Positions 8,151 to 16,223 of a DNA stretch of 64,000 nt are shown piece after piece (within the stretch, counting starts at the first letter, position 1; every line of letters begins with the position of its first letter). The position numbers and the translations under genes were made by a program. The notes under the pieces were generated by a model. That model saw only the letters and a list, made by a program, of their open reading frames with translations. It ran no database searches and had not been told where the DNA came from. Source of the DNA: Luteimonas suaedae (GTDB lineage Bacteria; Pseudomonadota; Gammaproteobacteria; Xanthomonadales; Xanthomonadaceae); NCBI RefSeq assembly GCF_008312895.1, contig NZ_VSSP01000001.1, forward strand, positions 744,001-808,000, in the 5' to 3' direction.

Positions 8151-8816
8151 ATGGCCACCATCCTTCCGTTCCAGCGACCGGAGTCGACCACGTCGATGCC
8201 CCAGCGCAATCCATCCGCCACCCCCGGCGATTCGCCCCGGCCCGGCCGGGACAGCGGCGCGGCATGGGCCGGGCTGATGATGCGTGCGCAGGACGGCGAC
8301 CGGGTGGCGTACCACGCGCTGCTCAGCGACATCAGCCCCTACCTGCGAGCGATCGCGCATCGCTATCTCGGCCGCGGGGAGGATGCGGAGGATGCGGTGC
8401 AGGAGATCCTGCTGGTCGTGCACGACATTCGCCATACCTACGAACGCGGACGGCCGTTCAAGCCCTGGCTGGCCACGATCGCCACGCGCCGCTGCATCGA
8501 CCTGCTCCGGCGCCGCTCGCGACGCGCCGCGCATGAAATCGACGCCGACGATGCACTGGATCGCCTGCAGGAGGCGTCGCCCGGCCCGTACGAAACGACG
8601 ACGCACCTTCACGACAGCCGTACGATCCACGAAGCCGTCGACGGACTGTCGCCGAAGCAAAAGGAGGCGATTCGCCTGCTGCACCTCGAAGAAATGTCGC
8701 TCGACGAGGCATCGACCCGCAGCCGGCAAAGCGTCGGCGCCCTGAAGGTCGCCTGCCACCGGGCGTTGAAAACGTTGAAGCAAGCCCTGGCGGGAAAGGG
8801 AGAACCGCATGACTGA
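8151..8816 (+). CDS. ECF RNA polymerase sigma factor of the bufferin operon
   Basis: 221 residues. Region 2 (about 38-125) contains GRGEDAEDAVQEILLVVH and RRCIDLLRRR. Region 4 (about 158-215) contains LSPKQKEAIRLLHLEEMSLDEAS. There are no regions 1 or 3. It is paired with an NrsF-type anti-sigma that overlaps it by 8 bp, a combination associated with heavy-metal sensing in the Caulobacter SigF group. It most likely reads the GTAACC-N16-CGAA promoter at 5386, which would make the operon self-amplifying. Two starts are possible, ATG 8151 and ATG 8196; neither has a strong ribosome site. Confidence 0.92.
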   Translation: MATILPFQRPESTTSMPQRNPSATPGDSPRPGRDSGAAWAGLMMRAQDGDRVAYHALLSDISPYLRAIAHRYLGRGEDAEDAVQEILLVVHDIRHTYERGRPFKPWLATIATRRCIDLLRRRSRRAAHEIDADDALDRLQEASPGPYETTTHLHDSRTIHEAVDGLSPKQKEAIRLLHLEEMSLDEASTRSRQSVGALKVACHRALKTLKQALAGKGEPHD

Positions 8817-9468
8817 CACCAGCCGCCTCATCGACCAGCTGACCGCGCAGGCCAGGCCGGTCCGTCCGCTCGCATCGCCGTTGCGGCGGACGCTGCTGTG
8901 GATCGCGATGGCGGCCGCGCTCATCGCGGCGATCGTCGCCGCCTATGGCCTGCGCCCCGGCTTGGCGGAGCTTGCCGCGACGCCGGCGCTGGTCGAATGG
9001 ATCGCCAGCGTCCTGACCGGCGTGCTCGCCGCGTACGCGGTGTTCCAGATCAGCGTGCCGGGCCGCTCGCCGCGCTGGGCCTGGCTTCCGCTGCCGGCGC
9101 TCCTGCTATGGCTGGGCGGCCTGGGCTGGGGCTGCCTGCACGATGCCGCCCGCATGGGCAGCGCAGCCTTCGCACTGGAGATGGCCAGCTCGGAATGCGC
9201 CGTCGCGATCGCCATGACCAGCATTCCGCTCGGATTGGTGATGCTGCTGATGGTGCGGCATGCCGGCGTCATCCGCCCCGCTCCCACGGCGATGCTGTCG
9301 GCGCTGAGCGCCGCGGCCCTGTCGGCGGCGGGCGTAAGCCTGTTCCATGGCGGAGAGAGCGCGCTGATGGTGCTGCTCTGGCACGTCGGCGCCGTGATCG
9401 TGCTGTCGCTGCTGTGCCTGGCGTTCGGGCGCCCGCTGTTCTCGTGGATCGGGTACGTCAAGCGCTGA
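8809..9468 (+). CDS. NrsF-type (DUF1109) membrane anti-sigma factor
   Basis: 219 residues with a short cytosolic N-terminus (sigma-binding, 1-28) and six predicted transmembrane helices. Cys109 (GWGCLHD) and Cys130 (SSECAVA) correspond to the two conserved cysteines thought to sense metals in the NrsF family; a third Cys lies at 203. Loss of sigma binding after metal contact would release the ECF factor encoded just upstream. The start overlaps the sigma stop by 8 bp, which ensures matched synthesis. It is the last gene of the operon and converges on the Cus pump gene. Confidence 0.9.
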   Translation: MTDTSRLIDQLTAQARPVRPLASPLRRTLLWIAMAAALIAAIVAAYGLRPGLAELAATPALVEWIASVLTGVLAAYAVFQISVPGRSPRWAWLPLPALLLWLGGLGWGCLHDAARMGSAAFALEMASSECAVAIAMTSIPLGLVMLLMVRHAGVIRPAPTAMLSALSAAALSAAGVSLFHGGESALMVLLWHVGAVIVLSLLCLAFGRPLFSWIGYVKR

Positions 9469-9535
9469 GGCCGCGCACATCCGGATTCAACCGTCGCAGC
9501 CGCCTCGTGCTCCGGTCGATGGGCGAGTGTCCCTG

Positions 9536-12500
9536 TCATCCCGACGGGATGTGGCGGGCACGATGGCTGGCGCGGGCCAGCCGGCGCCGCTCGAGCAGCA
9601 GGTAGGCCGCCGGGATCACCAGCATCGACAGCAATGGCGCGCTGAGCATGCCGCCGACCATCGGCGCGGCGATGCGCTGCATCACTTCCGAGCCGGCGCC
9701 GCCGCCGATCATCAGCGGGAACAGGCCGGCCAGGATCACGGCCACGGTCATCGCCTTCGGCCGTACCCGCTGTACCGCGCCTTCGCGAATCGCTTCGTCG
9801 AGTTCGGCCGCGCCCGCGTTCGGGTTTGCCTCCAGTTGCCGCTGCCAGGCATTGCGCAGGTACAGCAGCATGATGATGCCGAACTCGGCGGCGACGCCGG
9901 CCAGGGCGATGAAGCCGATCAGGGTCGCGACCGAGACCGCATGTCCCATGGCCCAGATCAGCCAGAACCCGCCAACCACGGCCAGCGGCAGGCTGAGCAT
10001 GATGATGGCCGCATCCGCGGCGCGCCGGAACACCAGGTAGATCAGCCCGAAGATGATCGCCAGCGTCGTCGGCACCACCATCTGCAGCCGCGCGCGTGCG
10101 CGTTGCATGAATTCGAACTGCCCCGACCATTGCACCGCGTAACCGGCCGGCAGCTGCACCTGTTCGGCGACCACCTGCTGCAGGTCGGCGACCACCGAGC
10201 CCAGGTCGCGCGCGGCCACGTCGACGTAGACATAGCTGGTCAGCCGTGCGTCGTCGCTCTTGAGCATCGGCGGCCCGGAAGTGAGCTCCAGGTCGGCCAC
10301 TTGTCCCAGGGTCAGCTGCACGCCGCCGGCGGCGACGATCGGCAACTGTTCCAGCGCCGCCACGCTGTCGCGCTGCGAGCGCGGATAGCGCAGCACCACC
10401 GGATAGCGCTCGCGGCCTTCGATGGTCTGGGCGATCGGCGCGCCGCCGACCACGGTCGCGATCAGTCGCTGCAACGCGGCCTGGCTGAGACCATAGCGGG
10501 CGGCGATTCCGCGGCGGATGGTGACATCGAGATAGCGCCCGCCGGTGATCCGTTCGGCCACCGCCGAGCTGACGCCGGGCACCTCGGGGGCGATCTTCTC
10601 GATCCGCTCGGCCAGGCGCGCCAACGCTTCGATGTCCGGCCCGCTGACCTTGATCCCGATCGGGCTCTTGATGCCGGTCGACAGCATGTCGATGCGGTTG
10701 CGGATCGGCGGCACCCACAGATTGGTCAGGCCGGGCAGCTGCACCGCCCGGTCCAGTTCCTGGATCAGCTTGTCCATGGTCATGCCCGGACGCCATTCGC
10801 TGCGCGGCTTGAACGTCACCGTGGATTCGAACATCACCAGCGGCGCCGGATCGGTGGTGGTCTGCGCGCGCCCGGCCTTGCCGAACACGTGTTCCACCTC
10901 GGGCACGGTCTTGATCATGCGGTCGCTTTGCTGCAGCAGCTGCGCCGCCTTGCCGGCCGACAGGCCGGGCAGCGCGGTGGGCATGTAGATCAGGCTGCCT
11001 TCGTCCAGCGGCGGCATGAATTCGCTGCCGAGCTTCATATAGGGCAGCGCGGTCAGCAGCAATACCCCGCCGGCCGCGGCCAGGGTCAGCCGCGGGAAGC
11101 GCAGCACCCGGTTCAACACCGGCCGGTAACCGGCGAGCAGTGCGCGATTGATCGGGTTTTCCGACTCCGCGCGGAGTTTCCCGCGGACCAGGTAGCCCAT
11201 CAGCACCGGCACCAGGGTGATCGACAAGCCCGCGGCGGCGGCCATCGCATAGGTCTTGGTGAAGGCAAGCGGCGAGAACAGCCGTCCCTCCTGCGCCTCC
11301 AGCGCGAACACCGGCACGAACGAGAGGGTGATCACCAGCAGGCTGACGAACAGCGCCGGCCCGACTTCGCTGACGGCATCGGCGATCATCCCCCAGCGCT
11401 CGACGGCCGAGGGTTCATGGCGATCTTCGTGCGCCAGGCGCCAGGCTTCGACGTGCTTGTGCGCGTTCTCGATCATCACCACCGCGGCATCGACCATCGC
11501 GCCGATCGCGATCGCGATGCCGCCCAGCGACAGCAGGTTGGCGCTGATCCCCTGGTAGTACATGACGATGAAGGCGGCGAGCACGCCCAGCGGCAGGCTG
11601 ATGATCACCACCAGCGACGAGCGCAGGTGCCACAGGAACAATGCGCACACCAGCGCGATGATCAGGAACTCCTGGCCGAGCTTCTTCGCCAGGTTGTGCA
11701 CCGCGTCCAGGATCAGTTCGGAGCGGTCGTACACCGGCACCACCTCGACCCCGTCGGGCAGGCTGGCCTGCAACGCCGCGAGCCGATCCTTGACCGCCCG
11801 GATCGCCGTGAGCGCATCCTTGCCGGTCCGCAGCACGATGATGCCGCCGGCGACCTCGCCTTCGCCGTCGAGCTCGGCGATGCCGCGTCGCAGCGTCGGC
11901 CCGCGCTGCACCGTCGCGACGTCGCGCAGCAGCACCGGCACCGGGCCGCTGGTCACCGGGATGGTCTCGAAATCCGCTCGGTTCTGCAGGTAGCCCTCGC
12001 TGCGCACCATCCACTCGGCCTCGGCCTGCTCGATCACCGAGCCGCCGGTGGCGCCGTTGGCGGCCTGGATCGCCTCCGTCAGCTGGGCGATGGTGATGCC
12101 GCGCGCCGCCAGCCCCTGCACGTCCGGCACGATCTGCCAGGCCTGGACCATGCCGCCCAGGCTCGCGACCTCGGCCACGTCGGGCACGGTCTTGAGTTCG
12201 TAGCGCAGGAACCAGTCCTGCAGCGATCGCAACTCACCCAGGTCGTATTGCCCGGTACGGTCGACCAGTGCGTACTGGTACACCCAGCCCAGGCCGGTCG
12301 CGTCCGGGCCGAGCGACGGATTGACGCCTTCCGGCAAATCACCGCGTACCTGGCTCAGGTACTCGAGCACGCGCGAACGCGCCCAGTACAGATCGGTGTC
12401 GTCGTCGAACAGCACGTAGACGTAGGAGTCGCCGAAGAACGAGAAGCCGCGCACCGTCCTGACCCCCGGGACCGACAGCATGGTCGTGGTCAACGGATAG

Positions 12501-12697
12501 GTGACTTGGTCCTCGACGATGCGCGGCGTCTGCCCCGGCCACTCGGTGCGGATGATGACCTGCACGTCGGACAGGTCCGGCAATGCGTCGAGCGGCGTTC
12601 GCGCCAGCGCCCACAGGCCCCACGCTGCCAGCGCCGCAGCGGCCGCAAGCACCAGCACCCGGTTGGCGATCGAGCCGCGGATGATGCGCGCAATCAT
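9536..12697 (-). CDS. cusA: CusA-type RND copper/silver efflux pump
   Basis: A 1053-residue inner-membrane proton antiporter of the heavy-metal RND (CzcA/CusA) family, monovalent-cation subgroup. It has the CusA signatures [14 protein letters not shown] and [13 protein letters not shown] near the N-terminus, [17 protein letters not shown] in TM4, and the metal-site region ending [18 protein letters not shown]. It has normal length and twelve helices with two large periplasmic loops. It would drive Cu(I)/Ag(I) from the periplasm through CusB and CusC. The ATG overlaps the cusB stop by 4 bp. It is the last gene of a minus-strand operon. Confidence 0.95.
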   Translation of the reverse strand: MIARIIRGSIANRVLVLAAAAALAAWGLWALARTPLDALPDLSDVQVIIRTEWPGQTPRIVEDQVTYPLTTTMLSVPGVRTVRGFSFFGDSYVYVLFDDDTDLYWARSRVLEYLSQVRGDLPEGVNPSLGPDATGLGWVYQYALVDRTGQYDLGELRSLQDWFLRYELKTVPDVAEVASLGGMVQAWQIVPDVQGLAARGITIAQLTEAIQAANGATGGSVIEQAEAEWMVRSEGYLQNRADFETIPVTSGPVPVLLRDVATVQRGPTLRRGIAELDGEGEVAGGIIVLRTGKDALTAIRAVKDRLAALQASLPDGVEVVPVYDRSELILDAVHNLAKKLGQEFLIIALVCALFLWHLRSSLVVIISLPLGVLAAFIVMYYQGISANLLSLGGIAIAIGAMVDAAVVMIENAHKHVEAWRLAHEDRHEPSAVERWGMIADAVSEVGPALFVSLLVITLSFVPVFALEAQEGRLFSPLAFTKTYAMAAAAGLSITLVPVLMGYLVRGKLRAESENPINRALLAGYRPVLNRVLRFPRLTLAAAGGVLLLTALPYMKLGSEFMPPLDEGSLIYMPTALPGLSAGKAAQLLQQSDRMIKTVPEVEHVFGKAGRAQTTTDPAPLVMFESTVTFKPRSEWRPGMTMDKLIQELDRAVQLPGLTNLWVPPIRNRIDMLSTGIKSPIGIKVSGPDIEALARLAERIEKIAPEVPGVSSAVAERITGGRYLDVTIRRGIAARYGLSQAALQRLIATVVGGAPIAQTIEGRERYPVVLRYPRSQRDSVAALEQLPIVAAGGVQLTLGQVADLELTSGPPMLKSDDARLTSYVYVDVAARDLGSVVADLQQVVAEQVQLPAGYAVQWSGQFEFMQRARARLQMVVPTTLAIIFGLIYLVFRRAADAAIIMLSLPLAVVGGFWLIWAMGHAVSVATLIGFIALAGVAAEFGIIMLLYLRNAWQRQLEANPNAGAAELDEAIREGAVQRVRPKAMTVAVILAGLFPLMIGGGAGSEVMQRIAAPMVGGMLSAPLLSMLVIPAAYLLLERRRLARASHRARHIPSG

Positions 12698-14199
12698 GGT
12701 TGCGCCTCCATCGGCTCAAGCCGTTCCACCGTCAGCCCCTCGTCGTCGGAGCGGACGAAGACGCGTACGCGGTCGCCTGCCTGGAGGTCCTTGGCCACGT
12801 CCGCGTTGGCCAGCGCGAAGCCCATCGTCATGCCCGGCATGTTCAGCGTCGGGAACGGCCCGTGCTGGAGCGTCACCTTCCCGTCTTCGATGGACTCGAC
12901 GGTGGCGTCGGCTTCGTGCAGGTCCGATTCGCGTGCCGTCTCCTTCCCTCCGGTCTTGCCTTCGCTGTCTTGCGCCCTGGTCGATTCGAGACGTTCGAGC
13001 AGCCCCGACAGGCTCGCCTCCGAGTCGATCAGGAACTGCCCCGATACCACCACAGGTTCGCCGCCTTTCAGCCCGCTCAGGATTTCGGTGCGGCCTCCGC
13101 TGCTGCGCCCGGTCCGGACGGCTATCGGCACGAACCTGTCGTTCTCGTCGCGGACGATCACGTGAGACCGCTCACCGGCGCCGATGACGGCGTCGGTTGG
13201 CACCAGCGGCACCTCCTGCTTGCCGCGCTCGGGCTGCAGAGCGATCTCGGCGAACATGCCCGGCGCCAGCAGGCCTTCCGGATTGTCCAGCACGATCCGC
13301 GCCTGCTGGGTTCGGCTGTCGGGGTCGACGTCGGGCAGCAAGGCCTCGACCTCGCCCGTGAACTGCCGCCCCGGAAACGCGCTCACGCGGGCCTGCACCG
13401 GCGTGCCGGCGCGCAATCCGGCGACATCGGCCTGCGGCACCGCCGCTGTCAGCCACAGCGTGTCGGTACCGTTTACCCGCAACAGCATCGTGCCCGGCAT
13501 GGCGGCCTCCCCCTCGCGCACGCCGATTACGCTGACCACGCCGGTGACCGGCGAAGTCAGCACGATGCTGCCGTCGCCAGCCGCTCGTGCGCCGCTCGGC
13601 AAGCCAAGCGCACGCAGACGTTGCTGCGCCGCCGGACGCAACGCCTGCGCCGAGGCCGAATCGGCCCCGTCGAGCGCGCCGGCCTCCGCCAGCGCCACGC
13701 TCCAGCGCGGGGCCAGCACGTTCACCAGCGGCTGGCCCGCGCGCACGGACTCGAACGGCGTTTTGACGTGCAGCCGGCTGACGACGCCGTCGACCGGCAT
13801 GCTGATCACGTGCTCGGCGCGCAGGTCCCAGCCGAGGGTGCCCGGCACCGTCAGGGAGCTCTCCAGCCGGCCGAGCTCGGCCGGCACAACCCGGATGCCG
13901 AGGCTCTGCCGCATGCCGGGCGCAATCGAGATTCCGCCGCCCGCCGCTTCATCGGCGTACTTGGGGACCAGCATCATGTCCATGAAGGGCGACTTGCCCG
14001 GCTCGTCGAAGTGCTGGTCCGGGACCATCGGGTCGTACCAGTAGAGGACTTCGCGGTCGTCCGATGTGGCTCCGGTGCTGCCGGTCGCCGGGCTGCCCGA
14101 TCCCGATTGCGCCCGCCCCCACCAGTACCCGGCGCCCAGGGCCGCCAGCACCACTGCCGCCGCGACGATCACGATCACAATGTGGTTCATCCGGTTCAT
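12694..14199 (-). CDS. cusB: CusB-type periplasmic adaptor with fused CusF-like domain
   Basis: 501 residues. An N-terminal anchor (7-28) is followed by the CusB methionine segment YWYDP...[10 protein letters not shown] (metal ligands around Met58, Met73, Met75), the barrel-sandwich and beta domains, and a C-terminal CusF-like OB domain (about 436-501) containing NMPGMTMGF. In E. coli CusF is a separate periplasmic chaperone; here it is built into the adaptor. The frame extends upstream to 14430, but the start MNRMN at 14199 begins just before the anchor and overlaps the cusC stop by 4 bp, so it is chosen. Confidence 0.94.
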   Translation of the reverse strand: MNRMNHIVIVIVAAAVVLAALGAGYWWGRAQSGSGSPATGSTGATSDDREVLYWYDPMVPDQHFDEPGKSPFMDMMLVPKYADEAAGGGISIAPGMRQSLGIRVVPAELGRLESSLTVPGTLGWDLRAEHVISMPVDGVVSRLHVKTPFESVRAGQPLVNVLAPRWSVALAEAGALDGADSASAQALRPAAQQRLRALGLPSGARAAGDGSIVLTSPVTGVVSVIGVREGEAAMPGTMLLRVNGTDTLWLTAAVPQADVAGLRAGTPVQARVSAFPGRQFTGEVEALLPDVDPDSRTQQARIVLDNPEGLLAPGMFAEIALQPERGKQEVPLVPTDAVIGAGERSHVIVRDENDRFVPIAVRTGRSSGGRTEILSGLKGGEPVVVSGQFLIDSEASLSGLLERLESTRAQDSEGKTGGKETARESDLHEADATVESIEDGKVTLQHGPFPTLNMPGMTMGFALANADVAKDLQAGDRVRVFVRSDDEGLTVERLEPMEAQP

Positions 14200-15497
14200 G
14201 GCTGGGTCTCCGAAGTCAGCAGGAAAGCCACTGCCGCCCAGGCGCGGCCGAGCTGCGCCAGGTGCTGGACGTGCATCAGGTGCAATTCGAGTTCGTCTTG
14301 ATGGGCGTCCAGCCAGGGACGCAGCTCGCCGCCGGCACGGTAGGCGGCCAGTGCGGTGCTGCTGCGGTCGCGTGCGAGCGGGATCTGCGCATCTTCGTGC
14401 AGGGCCACCACACGCTTGCTGCCTTCCCACTGCGCAAAGGCGGCGCGGATCCGTGCGACCAGTTGCCGGCGCTGGTCTTCGCGGGTGGCCAGGGCCGCCT
14501 GGTAATCCGCCTGGCGCGCGGCGATGCCGCGGTCCTGCCGGTTGCGCGTGAACAGCGGCAGGCCGACGCCGAACTCCAGCATCAGCATGTCGCTGCGGCT
14601 GGCCTGGCGTTGCCCGTACGAGGCGGTCACGCTCCAGTCCGGGCGCTTCTCGGCACGTGCCGCGTCAACCGCCGCCGCTGCGGTTTCCAACTGCGCATCG
14701 ACCGGCTGCAATGCCGGCAGGCGGTCCAGCGCCACCAGCAGTTCGGATTGCGAATGCGGCGTCGTGGTGAAGTCCGGCGTCGTGTCGGCGGCACGGAGGG
14801 CGCCGTCCGCGGTTGCGCCGATCCAACGCTGCAGCGCTTCACGGGCCTCGACCTGCGCGGCCTCGGCGGCGGCAATATCGTTGTCCAGTTCCAGCACGGC
14901 GGCTTCTGCGGCCAGGGCGTCGTGGAGCGATCCGCCGCTCCGCGCACCCGCCCTGGCCAGCCGCGCAGCCAGCTGCGCCTGCTCCCGCAACGCATGCAGT
15001 TTCTGCAGTTCGCGTTGGCGCGCCCACAAGCCGATCCAGGCTTCGGCGCTTGCGCGCTGCACATCCAGCCGCTCGGCCGTCTCCAGCGCTTGCGCCTCGT
15101 CGGTCCTGCGCAGGGCCAGCGCGCGTTGCGCCTCGCGCTTGGCCCGGGCCGGAAACGCCTGGCGCAATCCGATCCGCTTCATGGTCATGGGGTCGATGCC
15201 GTCATCGAACGCATCGGAGCCCGTCACCGGCAGGTTGCTGATGCCGACGATCAGCGTCGGATCAGGCAATGCCCCGGCGCGATGCGAATCTTGGCGCGCG
15301 GCCTCGACCGATGCGCGGCGGGCCTCGAGCATCGGCACGCGTTCGCTGGCGCGGCGGACGGCCTCGGGCAGGGAGATTTCAACGGGCGCGGCGAACGCCG
15401 CTGCAGCAGGCGCTGCGAGGGACGCAGCGATCAGGCACGGCATCGCCCCGCGCACGATTGCGGAACGGACGGCGCCGACAAGGGAATGGACAGGCAT
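14196..15497 (-). CDS. cusC: CusC/TolC-type outer-membrane efflux protein
   Basis: 433 residues with a signal peptide (about 1-36, AAAAFAAP) and two outer-membrane efflux (OEP) repeats rich in long amphipathic helices. It supplies the outer-membrane channel of the Cus pump. The start at 15497 has a full GGAGG ribosome site; an in-frame start 17 codons upstream does not. There is no lipobox cysteine, unlike E. coli CusC. It is followed with 4-bp overlaps by cusB and then cusA. Confidence 0.92.
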   Translation of the reverse strand: MPVHSLVGAVRSAIVRGAMPCLIAASLAAPAAAAFAAPVEISLPEAVRRASERVPMLEARRASVEAARQDSHRAGALPDPTLIVGISNLPVTGSDAFDDGIDPMTMKRIGLRQAFPARAKREAQRALALRRTDEAQALETAERLDVQRASAEAWIGLWARQRELQKLHALREQAQLAARLARAGARSGGSLHDALAAEAAVLELDNDIAAAEAAQVEAREALQRWIGATADGALRAADTTPDFTTTPHSQSELLVALDRLPALQPVDAQLETAAAAVDAARAEKRPDWSVTASYGQRQASRSDMLMLEFGVGLPLFTRNRQDRGIAARQADYQAALATREDQRRQLVARIRAAFAQWEGSKRVVALHEDAQIPLARDRSSTALAAYRAGGELRPWLDAHQDELELHLMHVQHLAQLGRAWAAVAFLLTSETQP

Positions 15498-15569
15498 GAG
15501 ACCTCCGAAACGGCCACGACACGCGCACGGCGCTCCTGCGCCGGGCACTAGGCAACGTCGTTTCGGGGT

Positions 15570-15950
15570 CTAGATCAGAAGACTGCAGAATCGCAGTCGT
15601 GGCGGCGGATCCAACCCGGTCATCGGCACCTCGGCCGGGACGGCCGCGTGCGAAACCGGTTGCGCCATGAGCAGCGGCATCGCCGGCGCCGGCAGCGCCA
15701 ACGGGGGCACCGACAGCTTGACGATGTCGGGTGCGGTCGACCGGTCCGGATTGCAGTGCTTGTGGCACAGGGACGGATGGCCTTGCGCCTGCTCCATGCC
15801 CTTCTTGGCACATTCCTCGACCATCGCCTCGGCTTCGGCTGGCGGCTGTCCTGTCGGGCAGAAATACACCGCCAGTGCCGCCTGCTGGAACAACAGGCAG
15901 AACACCACCACGAGGGCGATCCGCAGGCGATGGCGAGCGCGTCGGGTCAC
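15570..15950 (-). CDS. Small exported Cys/His protein leading the Cus operon
   Basis: 126 residues from a GTG at 15950. A signal peptide or anchor (8-28) is followed by a short acidic segment with Cys31, Cys47 and a CHKHC cluster (62-66), then a Pro-rich tail. Proteins of this layout are common upstream of copper efflux operons in Xanthomonadaceae, but their function is not established. The Cys/His cluster suggests periplasmic metal binding. It lies 72 bp upstream of cusC on the same strand and is probably the first gene of the operon. Confidence 0.7.
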   Translation of the reverse strand: MTRRARHRLRIALVVVFCLLFQQAALAVYFCPTGQPPAEAEAMVEECAKKGMEQAQGHPSLCHKHCNPDRSTAPDIVKLSVPPLALPAPAMPLLMAQPVSHAAVPAEVPMTGLDPPPRLRFCSLLI

Positions 15951-16037
15951 GGGCCGGATGATACACCTCGCGTCGAAACCCAGGCGAAAAGCTCACCAGG
16001 CCGGGATCCGGCCACTGGAGCGGGCGCCCGCGTACCG

Positions 16038-16217
16038 CAGTGCGTCGGATCCAGGCGCTAAGGTTCCCGCTGTTTTCCTGCGATCAATTCAACGGCTTGG
16101 CTGCTTCCCCCCTTTGAAAAAGGGGGGGCTGCGAGAAATGTGGGGAAACCTCAGATCCAGGCGGTGATTCGCGCTTGTGCCTGCGCCTGCGAGCCGCTTC
16201 GGCAGTGCGTCGGATCC
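16038..16217. repeat. 16-bp direct repeats flanking a G/C hairpin downstream of pbpC
   Basis: GCAGTGCGTCGGATCC occurs at 16038-16053 and again at 16202-16217. Between them, at 16107-16128, a C6-TTT-GA-AAA-G6 hairpin sits in a segment that looks like a dispersed repeat common in Xanthomonadaceae. The second copy touches the end of pbpC. The 273-bp gap between the Cus operon and pbpC otherwise shows no gene. Confidence 0.55.
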
Positions 16218-16223
16218 GCCACC

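Noticed and set aside
9527..13165. A plus-strand open frame of about 1200 codons opposite cusA/cusB.
   Set aside because: It is the antisense shadow of two clear Cus genes in high-GC DNA, with His/Arg/Gln-rich nonsense composition.
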